Shown here: piece by piece, positions 1 to 11,608 of the stretch | Layout of the letters: each line of letters opens with the position of its first letter | Numbering within the stretch: position 1 is the first letter of the stretch | NCBI GenBank assembly: GCA_021613535.1 | Contig: CP075493.1 | Coordinates: 11,842,001-11,906,000, forward strand | DNA: 64,000 bases | Direction: 5' to 3' | Source: Adineta vaga | Taxonomy: Eukaryota; Rotifera | The notes under the pieces: generated by a model | What the model was told of the DNA's origin: nothing | What the model saw: the letters and a program-made list of their open reading frames with translations, nothing else | The model's database searches: none | Program-made: the position numbers and the translations under genes

Positions 1-785
1 TTCTTGTGCTAATTCGATATAATTGATAGATGTAGAAAGTGGAGAGATTCTTACACTCCATTTATTACGTGAATCTTCAAATCCCATTTTTGTTTTGTAG
101 TTTTAATAATGTCAGAAAAGATTTGTCTAGAATTAAAGAGAAATCTAAAAAAAAAATAGTTACAACATAAACTGGTGAAACAAAGAAAGTAAAACGCAAA
201 ATTTTACAGGGACAATATATTTTTCTTATTCTTACCTTAACGTTTATAGTATGACGATAGTGCAGAACGATAAAAAAATAGGCATGGTTATGGGTATTTT
301 TGTTTTTATTCACATTGCTCGCGAAAAAAGACATTCTCAGTTGATCTACACACCCACGCACAAAATTTACCGCAAAAACTTTTTCCCCAGTATTTTTAGT
401 CGCTCTAATACTCTCAAGTTCAAATCACCAGGATTTTCTCGTTATTTGTTGAAACGAAAGAGGCTACAACATTTCTATGTTCTTCGTTCTTCAATATAAA
501 ATCTACGAAAGACAGCGATATTTTTTTTTCATTCCATTTTGAGTCATTCTCTCTCTTTCTCGTCAAGCTTCCTTCTGTTACACTTCTGGGTATTTTTTGA
601 TAGATTGCCTATATAAAGAACTGGAAGAAAAACAATCAATTCATCTTTATTTTCTTTCGAGTAGAACATATGAAAAAAATACTTCTCAATGCATTGGGTG
701 TTTTAGTTTTGTGTTTCTTTTTAGTATTATAGATTGAAAAGTTTTATTTAAAATTAGAAACAGTGATCTGGTTAATATTTGCAAA
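1..785. other. Intergenic region upstream of the RRM/pseudokinase gene
   Basis: No gene is supported here. Open frames at 77-361 (minus) and 251-499 (plus) overlap each other, have low-complexity composition and show no domain. The only signal is a TATA-like octamer near 610, listed separately. Confidence 0.5.
610..618 (+). promoter_or_regulatory. TATA-box-like element upstream of the RRM/pseudokinase gene
   Basis: TATATAAAG lies about 170 bases before the ATG at 786. This is a plausible core promoter if the 5' leader is roughly 140 nt. It is inferred from motif and position only. Confidence 0.3.
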
Positions 786-3700
786 ATGGCAACAAATGTA
801 AGTCGCATATATATATTTTAGAGAACATTGCCTAGAATTTATTTTCCGTTCATTTATAGCATATTGACGAATTCGATCTTAATCAACGTAGACGAAAAAT
901 CTTCATACAAAATCTAAATCCAAATACAACAAAACAATCATTAGAAAACTATTTTTCAGCCTATGATTTTGAATGGGTTGCTGTTCCAAAAAATGATAAA
1001 GGTACGATTTCAGAGTCTTTTGCTATATAGAAGAGAGTGTTGACGAAACATATTACAAAACTTCTTCTTTTTTTTCACAGGATACAATCAATTACATGGC
1101 ATTGTTACATTTAAAAATAAAGAAAGTGTTGATGCTGTTATGGCACAGCGCATCCATCGAATTGACGATAAAGAAGTTTTCATCCATCGATCCGTTCCTA
1201 AACAAGGATCAGCTAAGGATAGTTATGGAATCAAGAAGCTGATTGTTTCCACCCACAATAATCAATCATTATTGTGCGAAGCAGATATCGAAAATCATTT
1301 CTCATCATACGGTAAAATATGTGATATTGTTACGTACAATAGTGTTGAAAACACGTGGACCATCAATTTTGATTAGTAAGTAACTTGTGCGTGCCTGCCA
1401 AAGTGATTCAATTGATATTGTACTTTTTTCATAGTTATGATTCCGTAGATCGAATTTTATTGGATGCTCCACATCGTATTGGGAAAATCGATGTGTATGT
1501 AAAGAAAGGTGATCGAACGATGACACGTAAACGATCACCCACACCAGGACGATCAGTAATACATGATAATAATAATACATTAGTAATGCCAAAGAAACCT
1601 GCCATGAAACAAGTAACAATAAGTATGCTTCTTTTTCATTTTCTTCAATGATTATATTTTCTCGATTTTCGATTTAGATAGTGAAGTTTCTTGTTTTAAA
1701 CTACCTAAAACGAGATACTGTATACATATAAAAGGTTTACCAAATAATATCGACTCCGAGATTTTATCACAAAACTTCGATTGGGATATCTGTGATTTAC
1801 TCATGGATACTTTATTCGAAGATGGAACTTCACAAACTCAATGTTGGCTGAAGAATGCTAATGATGAAAAAGAAGTGGACGATTTTATCAAGAGATGGAA
1901 CGAGAAAAAAATTGATGGATTAGTCATTCATTGTGAAAAAGAAGAAGATGAATTAGAATTATGTAATAAATTTCAATATGGTCGATGTGGAAAAAATGAT
2001 GATTATTGCCATTGGGAACATATAACATGTACGGCAAATGGTAATTGTGCATCGACATGTCCTTATGGTCATCCATCGGGAATGAAGTCTGAAAATAGAT
2101 CATTGATAGGTGAGTCTATTTTACAAGATTCAAAAGAATAATCTATAGTCTTCTTGGTCGTTTAGATATAAAACCAATAAATAGTTATTATCGAATTAAA
2201 ATGACGGGATTCAAGACAGAAATTACACCAAATTATCTTACTCAAAAGTTTGGTCCATACAATTATTATATCGATCGTAGACATGATCGCATTGGTTATA
2301 TAGTGAAAATTAGAACAATGAAATATGCCAAGCAATTAATGACCAAATGGCATAATAAACCAAGTGATGGTCAAACAATTAAATGTCAGCTAGAACTTAA
2401 TCCAAAATCGGCTGATCATAGCAATCATACTCGATCACGGCCAGCTTCGATCAATGGTGATGACAAAAGTCATGGATCTCAAACTCGTCTATATGATGCC
2501 TATAGTCTTCGCAGTAGTGACGAAACGTCTAGATTTGCAGATACAGATGATACTACCTTATCAACAGTTGACAATCGAGAAATAGATAGAGATCGACTCA
2601 TATCTGGCAGAGCTTTGCGTGATATTGCATCATCACTCACAAGTAAATGTAAGTATTTATATACAGTTATTATAGTTGAAACCGGACTATCGAGTATTTT
2701 CTTGTTGTTTAGATCCATTACCAAGTGATGTACCAGTAAATCAATGGGAAGTGACAAAAAAAGCACCGAATAGCGATGAAAAAGTCTTGTTAATACGGAA
2801 TATAACAGATCGAAAACGTCTTGCCGTGATCAAAATCTATTCAAGACCACAAATTCTGCTGATATCCATCGAGAACTAATTGTAATGAAAAAGCTCAAAG
2901 GTAAGAAGACTTCAAAATACAAATAGCATGAATTCACTATATTCTATTGTAGATGTGAAAAGTGTCAGCCATTTATTATTGAACCACAAAATTTATCAAA
3001 TAATCTTACTCAACAACGTATAAATAATGACAAACTATGGATAATCATGGAACGAGCACCTGGTTGTTCATTGAAAGAATTTATAGAACGAACTAGAAAT
3101 GATCTTGATATATCTATGAACATTCAACTGACTCTGAAGTTAACTGACATCCTTCGAGATGTCCATAAGAAAGGTATCTTTCATCAGAATTTATCACCTG
3201 ATAATATTATGATTGAATGGAATTTAAAATCTTCCATTGATGATGCTCAAATAACTGTAATCAATTTTAATCAAGCGGTGCTCGTATCGGATGGAGCATA
3301 TACCTCAACAACAACAACATCAACAGAAAAATGGTACAATGCATCACAATCAACTCATAAAGCATTCACTACAACAATTGATGCATCAAGTATTTGTGCT
3401 ATTCTGTACTGGTTATTGACTCAAATCAATCCTCGACATGACAATGGTGTACTTCCTCATCAACATACTCGTGATCAACTCGATCGAATTATTTCTCATG
3501 TTGCTAAATCCATCAGTATGTTATTTACATTCATAATTTTATCAATTGATATTTATATAATATGTTTGTGTGTGATTTAGATATGACAGAAGCAATATCT
3601 CTTGAAGAACAACTAAAACGATACTTGATGAATACATTTGATCGTGCTTTTGGTTTTCCTTCTTACCATCCATGGACAATCGATGATCTCGAATGTCGTC

Positions 3701-4227
3701 TCAAGTCTATTCTTCAGTTACTAATACCAACTGAACCAAAATTGAATACAATTGAGAGTATTTTTCAAGAATTAGCTCTAATTTCCAATACATCATCATC
3801 TACCAATGTTGACAATATCTATCGAGATGTGTTTGAAAAAACATCAAAAGCATTTTGTCAAGCAAAACAATATTTCATTGATACTGAAGGCAATCAATAT
3901 GAATGGTCTGATGGACACTGTGGATGGATTTATCATCCACAAAGTTCAATAAATGAATGTTATAACGAAGATATACTCACTTATCATTCAATTCGAGGAA
4001 GAACAACTGTTTCGTATTCCATCATTGTCAAATGTTTAGCAAATTGTAGTGAAGAAGGTCGTATAATTACATTTTCAATGAGTAGTGATGTTAATGGTAG
4101 AACAATTGAAATACCTATTGGTGAATATTCTACAGCTCAAGATTATAATTCAAATGTAGAAGAAAATTTCGGACGTGAATTAAAGAATTTACTTTTAGCA
4201 GTTTACAAAGAACGCAAAGTAATATAA
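786..4227 (+). CDS. Multi-RRM, CCCH-finger protein fused to a pseudokinase domain
   Basis: Nine exons join cleanly at GT-AG introns: 786-797, 860-1001, 1081-1375, 1435-1622, 1678-2109, 2166-2648, 2713-2900, 2953-3515 and 3581-4227. The first RRM has an RNP2-like IFIQNL. A second RRM spans about 1230-1510 and a degenerate third about 1710-1960. A Cys/His cluster (CNKFQYGRCGKNDDYCHWEH) follows near 1960-2020, then a fourth RRM-like unit at 2170-2400. From about 2760 there is a kinase fold: VIK lysine, a helix-C-like HREL, then HQN in place of HRD and NFN in place of DFG. Both catalytic aspartates are therefore asparagine, so a pseudokinase is inferred. The last exon (about 215 residues) is unrecognised. 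The N-lobe needs two one-base frame changes (about 2841-2845 and 2953-2968), each explained by one missing A. AATAAA is at 4319. The likely role is RNA binding with a scaffold-like kinase fold. Confidence 0.72.
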
Positions 4228-4649
4228 TTTTAGTAAAGGAACTATAGCTATTTTTTAACGAAACTTACACTTCGAGAATTGTTTAACTATTTTTCTTGCC
4301 ATGTTATAATTAATCAAGAATAAAATATACAGAAAATATACTAATTCGTCGTTCAAATCAAAGGTATAAATCGGCAAGAATGAGAATGTCTCTCATCTTG
4401 TATGATCCAATAGTGGCATCTTTTTAGTAAATGATTTTAGTATTCATTAAGTAATCATCACAATTGTTGTTTTACTGTAAGAGATTTCTTTGCAGATATA
4501 CATTTTTAACTAATACCCCCATTGACATAAATTTATTGCCTACGAAAAAACTACAACAAAGCTAAACTACATATAAGTATTACAATAATTATAGCGCGTA
4601 TATATATCCAGTCCGTTACGAGATAGGACAAAATTCCTCTACTTAAAAC
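4228..4649. other. Convergent intergenic spacer
   Basis: This separates the 3' ends of two convergent genes. Apart from the AATAAA at 4319-4324 serving the upstream gene, nothing is seen. Confidence 0.5.
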
Positions 4650-5555
4650 TTATTTCACTTGTGCTACGACAACATTTGTTCGTCGTCGAAGGTTTTTCTT
4701 AATCGATTTTTTCAATGGATCTGTAAGTCGATAGAGTGCAATCATGACCAATACCATCGATATATTAATAAATATATAAGCAATTCGAAGATAATATTTC
4801 GGTTCACGATTAAAAAATGCTAATATAATGAAAAAAGCATAGGGAAAACCATTAATAAATAAAATCATGACAAGTATAACAACTCGTTGAACCATTTGCA
4901 GTTGTTGCTGTGCACGATATAAAATATTAACTGATGCTGCTCGATGACTTATTTGTTTTACATATCGAACTAATTTAAAATAAAGTAATACAATAAACAT
5001 TATTGGAATTGTATAAGCATAAAGTATGGTATAAAGAACTGAAAATGACAAACGAAAATGTAATATACATATCTGATTATTTACATTGTAAATAATTTCA
5101 CCATTGAAAAGAAATACAAATGGATATATCATAGCGCATATCCATATGAAACAAATCAAAACTATTTGTGTTCGTATTGATTGAAAGAATACATATGCTG
5201 GATAAACGACAACTACATATCGATAAATAGATTGAAGTAAATACGAATAATTTAGGGCAGCATATGAAACAAATATAAGATAACCCCGAAAAACACACAA
5301 GGGATCTTGATATTCAATTTGTTGAAAATCATTGATTAACGTAAATGTACTTAAACTAAGTAGAGCTATAGCAGATAATAATGTAGCTGCACATGAATTA
5401 GCCACTAACACCATTGGAATTGTATGACATGCTTTATCCAGAATAATAAAGAATAGAAAAACTAATGAGATCAAGAGAACGAAACTTGTAAACATAACCA
5501 TTAAACTATCTAATGGAATAAACCATGTTTCAAACAATATTGCAGTTGAATTCAT
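4650..5555 (-). CDS. Rhodopsin-like 7TM receptor
   Basis: One uninterrupted exon encodes about 301 residues with seven hydrophobic segments, starting at the second Met (MNSTAIL, an N-glycosylation-type N-terminus). An upstream in-frame Met at 5576 would add seven residues. The TM3 end carries YRYVVVVYP where DRY is usual, and TM7 ends with LYRLTDPLKKSIKK, giving a short basic C-tail. The length and layout fit the large family of small bdelloid peptide-receptor-like 7TM proteins. The ligand is unknown, and the altered DRY leaves G-protein coupling uncertain. It lies just downstream, in the same orientation, of a broken receptor of the same superfamily (6190-7281), but the two are not close in sequence. 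Confidence 0.8.
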   Translation of the reverse strand: MNSTAILFETWFIPLDSLMVMFTSFVLLISLVFLFFIILDKACHTIPMVLVANSCAATLLSAIALLSLSTFTLINDFQQIEYQDPLCVFRGYLIFVSYAALNYSYLLQSIYRYVVVVYPAYVFFQSIRTQIVLICFIWICAMIYPFVFLFNGEIIYNVNNQICILHFRLSFSVLYTILYAYTIPIMFIVLLYFKLVRYVKQISHRAASVNILYRAQQQLQMVQRVVILVMILFINGFPYAFFIILAFFNREPKYYLRIAYIFINISMVLVMIALYRLTDPLKKSIKKNLRRRTNVVVAQVK

Positions 5556-6189
5556 TTTGTGACAAATAAATTTCAAGTACGTTTCTTTAAATGTACTAAG
5601 TTTGTATCTATTGAGGAATCTTTATGTGATGACAATGAATAAACGAACTTTTTTTTTGTCTATCGAACTATATGAGATAAGAAAGAAGAAAGCACGATGT
5701 GTGTTCTCTCTTGTGTGAATGTATCTTGAATAATGAGTTTGTGGATGTATCAAGTAAAGATTTTATGAATTCAATATAATAAATCCTTTTCCAGTCATTA
5801 ATATTATATGGCAAGTCTCATTAAAATGTATTTATAGATGATTTGTGAATCGATATAAAACCTTCGTTTGAGTTTATTTATAGTCTTGATGACGGGCTCA
5901 GAACTATGAAGTTATTAATTGATAATTAATTACATCTAATTTAATTAAGAATTGAACCGAAATTCTGGGTTCCCACTAATTTTACTCTCATAAATATGTT
6001 GACTTCGCATCGTCTTGTATGTTAAAGAATAGACAAGTTCAAGTATTTATGTAAACAAGTGATTCATAAATTAGTGAGTGAACATTTAATTGCTATCATT
6101 TCATTGATTGAATACACTCTGATTTTGTTTGTATGATGCACAAATGAATATATGAAAAAGCAAAAGAAAAGATTTTTATTACACGAAAA
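5556..6189. other. Spacer between two minus-strand receptor genes
   Basis: AT-rich with no coherent reading frame. It should contain the promoter of the 4650-5555 receptor, but no motif stands out. Confidence 0.4.
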
Positions 6190-7281
6190 TTAAGTTATCT
6201 CAGGTTGAGTAATACCTCTCGCAGTTACAATGGCGTTGCTGGCCGTATTACTTCCATTGTAATTTTCTATCCATAGCCAATACCGTCCTCCATTACAAAA
6301 ATGGCCTATCATCAATTTCAATTTTTTTCGAAATAGACGAGAAGCTAATGTGAATGAATAGAATGATAAACATGGACAAGTGAAGACTAAGTATTCCACC
6401 AATAAATGAAGCAAATACTTCGATTGATTTGCGTTCATTTGATTTATTCGCTACATCATTCATTGCTAATACACTACATATTAAATTAATTGCATACAGA
6501 TTTGTTGAACTCACACAGATAAATACTTGAATTAAAAGCATTGCTAGAACTTCTTGATCTTTTATTTGTCGTCGTCGTATTTGTATGGTAGCAGGAGTAA
6601 TAGTTCCTAATGGAGGAATCTGATGTTGTCGACGTATCTGCTTCATTTTAAGATTACGATAGATAAGTAGAGAAAATATCAGCATAAGTAAACGTGGTAC
6701 AAAACCAGCTAAGAGTATACCATAGATACTGTTGTAAAGTGCCATTATGTATTCCTGGAAATACACAGGTATTTTCCGAAATATTATAAAAGATCGGTAT
6801 GTGCAATGGTAAAATCAGCCAGATAAGAATAATTGACGGAATAATATATTTGCAAGCAATACTTACTTGACAGATCTTTCCAAAGTTGAGCATTCGTAGA
6901 GCAAAGAGCAAATCGATCAAAACATGTAGCCACAATTAAAAATCGTGACATTTGTTGAGAGATATTTAGTATACATAGTTTCGAGTTTTACAGTATACTA
7001 TAGTCGTAGTTAAAGGTTGTTCATAAACGTAAAGCAATGAGATAATACCAACATTGAGTGCTATCAAGTTCGTAAAAGCAGATGCCAAAAAATCTAAATT
7101 AATCTTTGATACTTTGGGTTTTTGTATTCTTATAGTTGTACTCACATATGTGGCAAGAAGTATTTCGTAAGGTTTTATGGGATAAAAGAAGAATGTTAAG
7201 AACATTACCAAAATCACCAAAGCGCGTGAATATTTGTTGAACTAACACTAACGTTGTAGTAAGCTCAGTCGATGTCGACAT
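6190..7281 (-). pseudogene. Broken rhodopsin-like 7TM receptor
   Basis: A receptor can be followed across three frames. Exon 1 (7281-7146) holds TM1 with FGDFGNVLNILLL. A clean 52-nt GTGAGT...TAG intron leads to exon 2 at 7093, which gives YFLASAFTNLIALNVG (TM2). After that the frame changes near 6970 (loss of 1), 6875-6885 (gain of 1), 6745 (loss of 1) and 6380-6390 (gain of 1). Between the first two breaks lies the DRY equivalent, CFDRFAL. TM5-TM7 and a C-tail ending at 6190 are all recognisable. Four alternating indels, mostly outside homopolymers, argue for genuine decay. The original was a FMRFamide-receptor-like protein of about 350 residues. Confidence 0.75.
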
Positions 7282-7954
7282 TTTTAAGTTTTATATCTTG
7301 GATGTGAAATAATAGTAAACAACATTTCCTAACTAAATATTTATAATATAACTCATGGATAATTCTTTTTGTGAGACCTTGTTTCTCATTAGCTGTTTTG
7401 TATCGAATTTGACATCAGAAGACACTGAATACTGTTTTTTCTCTTAAGACATCTAACAATGACATGCACTCGTAGTGCATGCATTAGATAACTTTCCTTC
7501 TTCTTACTGTATCTATTTCTTTATGACCCTCTTTATCTCTAATTAACAGAATATACTGGAAAAGCCTGTGAAGAAATACGGCTGGAATGATGATATTAGT
7601 CTCTGACTCGACTACAATTTGCGTATAGTAGATGAATGTCATCATTCTGTTAGATAATATTATTAAATGAAATACAAGTCGTATCTTATTTCTCGACGAC
7701 AAACAACACCTCTGATCTATTATAAATTCATGTATATTCAGAAGCATTTCGTTCATCATCACATCGGATATTGCGAATAGTTACTGTGTTGATTAGCGAT
7801 TACCGCATAGAACAACAACGAATTCAAAACTAAGAATGATTGTTCAATGAAATACTATATCTTGGTGGTGAGGATGCGCTTTACATGCTTAGTAGCATCT
7901 TAAACAATATATTTTGTCAATAATTATTAGTTCAAAGTACATATCAAGTTCTTT
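7282..7954. other. Spacer between ATPase and receptor pseudogene
   Basis: No supportable gene. A 92-codon minus-strand frame at 7484-7762 has no domain or splice support. Confidence 0.45.
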
Positions 7955-10900
7955 CTACCATGCGGTTTTTGCAGCAATACCGTGAGGAAATTTACGAATA
8001 CATAATTTTCTTAATTCATCAATAAGTAACCAGAGAATACCGAATCCAAATGTTGGTAGTACATATTTTACTGGTACAGGAGCAGTATCAAAAATCTGAT
8101 TGAACCAAGAGACTTGTGTGAGAATTAATTGAATGCCAGTAGATATAATTATGACACCTAAACCATACAAATTTTTACCTTTACCCCAAATAGGATTATG
8201 TTGCAGAATCGATGAATGTCGTGTTCGTGTAGCAAAGAAATTAAAAATTTGAAATATACATAACGATGAATAGTAAATCGATTGTGAAGTAATAATCATC
8301 GTATTCAATTGATCCGAACTAAAAGCTATAATAGGTTTGACACCAAAATCATCATAGGTAAACAGAAATGAATAGAATGGTACACCATTATCAATCCAAT
8401 AGTAACAATAGCAAAAGAATGCAGTAAAACATTCCATATTGCCAACGAAAAGATATGCATGAATTAGTAAATTCATATTGACTAAATGATCTTTTTTTCG
8501 ATTCGAAGGAGTTCGAGACATGATGTCTGTTTCAGCTTTTTCTGTTACTAGAGCAAGTGAAATAGTTAAATCTAAATGAATAGAATAGTAGTTCAATTTG
8601 AAAGAAAAACGATGTAAGCATACCATTTAACATGCAAAATACTATAGCTAGAAATGCTGAGAGAGGCAAAGGAATACCAAACCAAATATTAAAGATAACT
8701 GGCCAAAGTTCTGACCAAGTACCTAGTAAATTAAGAATCTTATATGATAATTCTCTAAATTTGAATTCATATTTACCTGCAGGTAATAAATAGATAACAA
8801 CTTTCTTTAAATTATCACGTAAGAGAGACCTGTTTCAATAGCTGAGATGATCGATGAAAAACGATTATCTAACAGAATCATATCACTCGCTTCTTTCGAA
8901 ACATTTGCACCTGATTGCATGGCAATACCAAGATCCGCACATTTGAGTGATGGAGCATCATTAGTTCCATCACCAATCACTGCTACTGTTTCTTCTCGTC
9001 GTTGAAATTCCATTATAATACGTAATTTTTGTTCGGGTGATGTTCGAGCAAAGATTAATTCCTCATGTGACAATACCCAACTCCACATAAAATCGTCCAT
9101 AGAATCGACCTGAAAACCAGTAACCTATTATAATAGATAACAAGCTGATTATCTAGAAATAAATCATTGAAAACTTACTACAATTGCATAAGGAATCGTC
9201 TTTTCTTCATCGTGTTTAAAACTCAATTTTGATTCACTAATCTGATTTTTACATGATAAGTACCATCGTTTATACCATGGTGGTTCGCTTACAGAGTCAT
9301 TTTTATCGATATTAAGTTCAATATGTTTCATCATGACTCTAGTTGCTCTACTTTCAGAAGTAATTGGTGTCGTTGTGCTAATCGTATGATGTTGTACAAG
9401 TGTTTCATTGCGATACAGTTGAAAAATCGTATGATTTCGGTCCTTTTGTTCAATTTTAAATGTATCGATACCATTTTTTTCCGAAATATCAGTTGATAAG
9501 ATATTTACTTGTTTACCAATGGCTTTAGCTGTAGTGGGATGATCACCCGTGATCATTGCTATACGAATATGAGCTCGACGAATTTTAAGAATGGAATCGG
9601 AAACGTCGATTCGAGGTGGATCCAATAATGAAAAAAAGCCAATAAAACAATAATTATTCGTTGGAAAACCATTGAAATCTTCATCGTTGGCAGTTCTCAA
9701 ACGCTGTCGTGCTTCATATTGTTGTAGCATTTGATCATATTGCATCTTTGTGAAATTCTGCTGACACATACCGATAACATGTAACCATGTTTACAGATAT
9801 TTCGTGACGTTGAAAAAGTTTCTCTTTTATTTGTATTGTTAATGGTAAAATTTGATTACTACTATTCTTATATGATGAGCAACGTTGAATAACATTTTCT
9901 GGTGCACCTTTCAATGTAATTAAAATCGTATTTTCATGAGCAGATGAAAATTGATTGCATGGTTCAAGTTGATTAGCCGAAATCATAAGCTTATTCGTCG
10001 AATTGAATGGTAATAATTTTAAACGTCTATTTAAACAACGTACTTCATTGATATCCATATGACATTGGTAAACGCAAAGATTGTACAGAGCTACATCGAC
10101 AGGATTACCGACCAGGCGTAATTCAGGACTTATTTTTGATACATCTTGATCTAGTCTAGTATCTTGCGCAAGATGTTTTTCAGCATCATTACATAGTGCA
10201 GCACCGAGTAGTAAATCATTGAATATTTGTATATTCGAATTACTATTTTGTTCATTACTAGAATTAGACAATGATTTTTCTACAGCTGGAACTATTCTTA
10301 TTGCCGCACGATGAATTCTTCGTGGTATTGTTACTTGTGTAAGTGGTTTCTCTTCAATGATTTTATATTCACCATCGATATCCCAAAGTATATTTGTCAC
10401 TACCATGTTATTCTCAGTTAATGTACCAGTCTTATCAGTCGCAATTACCGTGACAGAATTAAACTTTTCGATAGTTTGTAAACTTTTTGCTAATATATGC
10501 TGTTGATGTAGTTGTTTCGCCACTATTGTTAGTGCTATAGGGACAGAGAGAGAGAGAGAGAGAATATAAACCTTTTTCGAAACGTGTATGGTACTTACCG
10601 ATGGTAATAGCCGATGCTAAATTGAAAGGTAAGAAGCTAACAATTATTCCGACTGAATTTAAAACATTTCCCGTCAAAGTAATAAAAGTCGGATGAGCAT
10701 ATTGGAGCCATGCTGCCCACGTAATCCATAAAATGACAATACTGATAATAGCAGCCAAAACAATGAAGAGAACAAAACGATTGATTTCACGATCCAAGCC
10801 TGTAATCTCATTACCCGAACCATTTTGCGTTATTCTTGACATTTTACCCAAAACTGTATTTTCTCCAGTGGCAATGACCATTGCTTCCCCGGTACCTTGT

Positions 10901-11608
10901 TCAACAAATGATGAATGAAAACCGATATTGGTTGATTCCATCAAAGTTTGACTGCTGCATTCAACTGTAGGGGTAATAGGTTTTGATTCCCCAGTCATTT
11001 CAGATGTGTTAATCTACATAGATTCGTTAAATAGATGTTTAGAAAAGGTAAGAAAAAAGAAGTATACTTACTTTTAGTCCATCACAAATCAAAAACCGAC
11101 AATCAGCTGGTAAACGATCACCCATCTGTATCAAAATAATATCACCTGGAACAATGTGATCGACAGCAATTTGCTGTTCTATACCATCACGTCTAACAGT
11201 GCATATATTTGGTAGTAACTTCGAAAATGATGCAACAATCTTAATGGATTTCATTTTTTGATACACATTGAGAATTCCATTACAGATGATAACCAAAAAA
11301 ATAACAACACCTAAACCCAAATTTGTAATTGATGGCGTTGCTGCTCCAAGTGGTTTGTAAGCAATAATTGCAAGAATACCAGCAAGCCATAGAACCAAAT
11401 TGAAACTTGTAGTTAATTGTTTCAATAATAGTCGAAAGTGACCTGGTGCTTTAGGTGGTCTGATCACATTACTACCATAACGAGTTTTAGCTTTAAGTAC
11501 AAATTCAGTAGATAATCCAGTATGTTGATTTGTGTGAAAACGTTGAAAGAGAACATCTAACGGAATCTTGTGAACATCTGGATAAAGTTGCGATGTATCC
11601 ATGATCAT
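7955..11608 (-). CDS. Na,K-ATPase alpha-like P2C-type ATPase with degenerate cation sites
   Basis: Six exons: 11608-11072, 11013-10599, 10534-9179, 9124-8777, 8722-8624 and 8571-7955. The P-type core is present: TGES (residues 186-189), DKTGT with phosphorylated Asp351, TGDHPTTA, and VIGDGTNDAPSLK. The DLTISLALVTEKAETDIM segment after M6 matches the alpha subunit of Na,K/H,K pumps. Key transport residues are altered. The M4 PEGL motif reads PFNL, so its Glu is Phe309. The M5 SNIPE region reads LPAGTW, and one of the two M6 aspartates is absent. ATP-driven Na/K exchange is therefore doubtful. Two frame breaks interrupt the model: about 9785-9795 (before HVIGMCQQ) and about 8812-8822 (just before LLRDNLKK). 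Assembly error and pseudogene both remain possible. Confidence 0.75.
10545..10563. repeat. (AG)n microsatellite in an ATPase intron
   Basis: About nine AG units lie just upstream (in the minus-strand sense) of the exon 3 acceptor. Read on the minus strand they form a CT tract, so they double as the polypyrimidine tract of that intron. Confidence 0.85.

Noticed and set aside
411-440. A GTTCAAATC box resembling a tRNA B-box
   Set aside because: No matching A-box, acceptor stem or cloverleaf could be folded around it.
77-499. Overlapping small frames on both strands
   Set aside because: Mutually antisense, Lys/Phe-rich, no domain.
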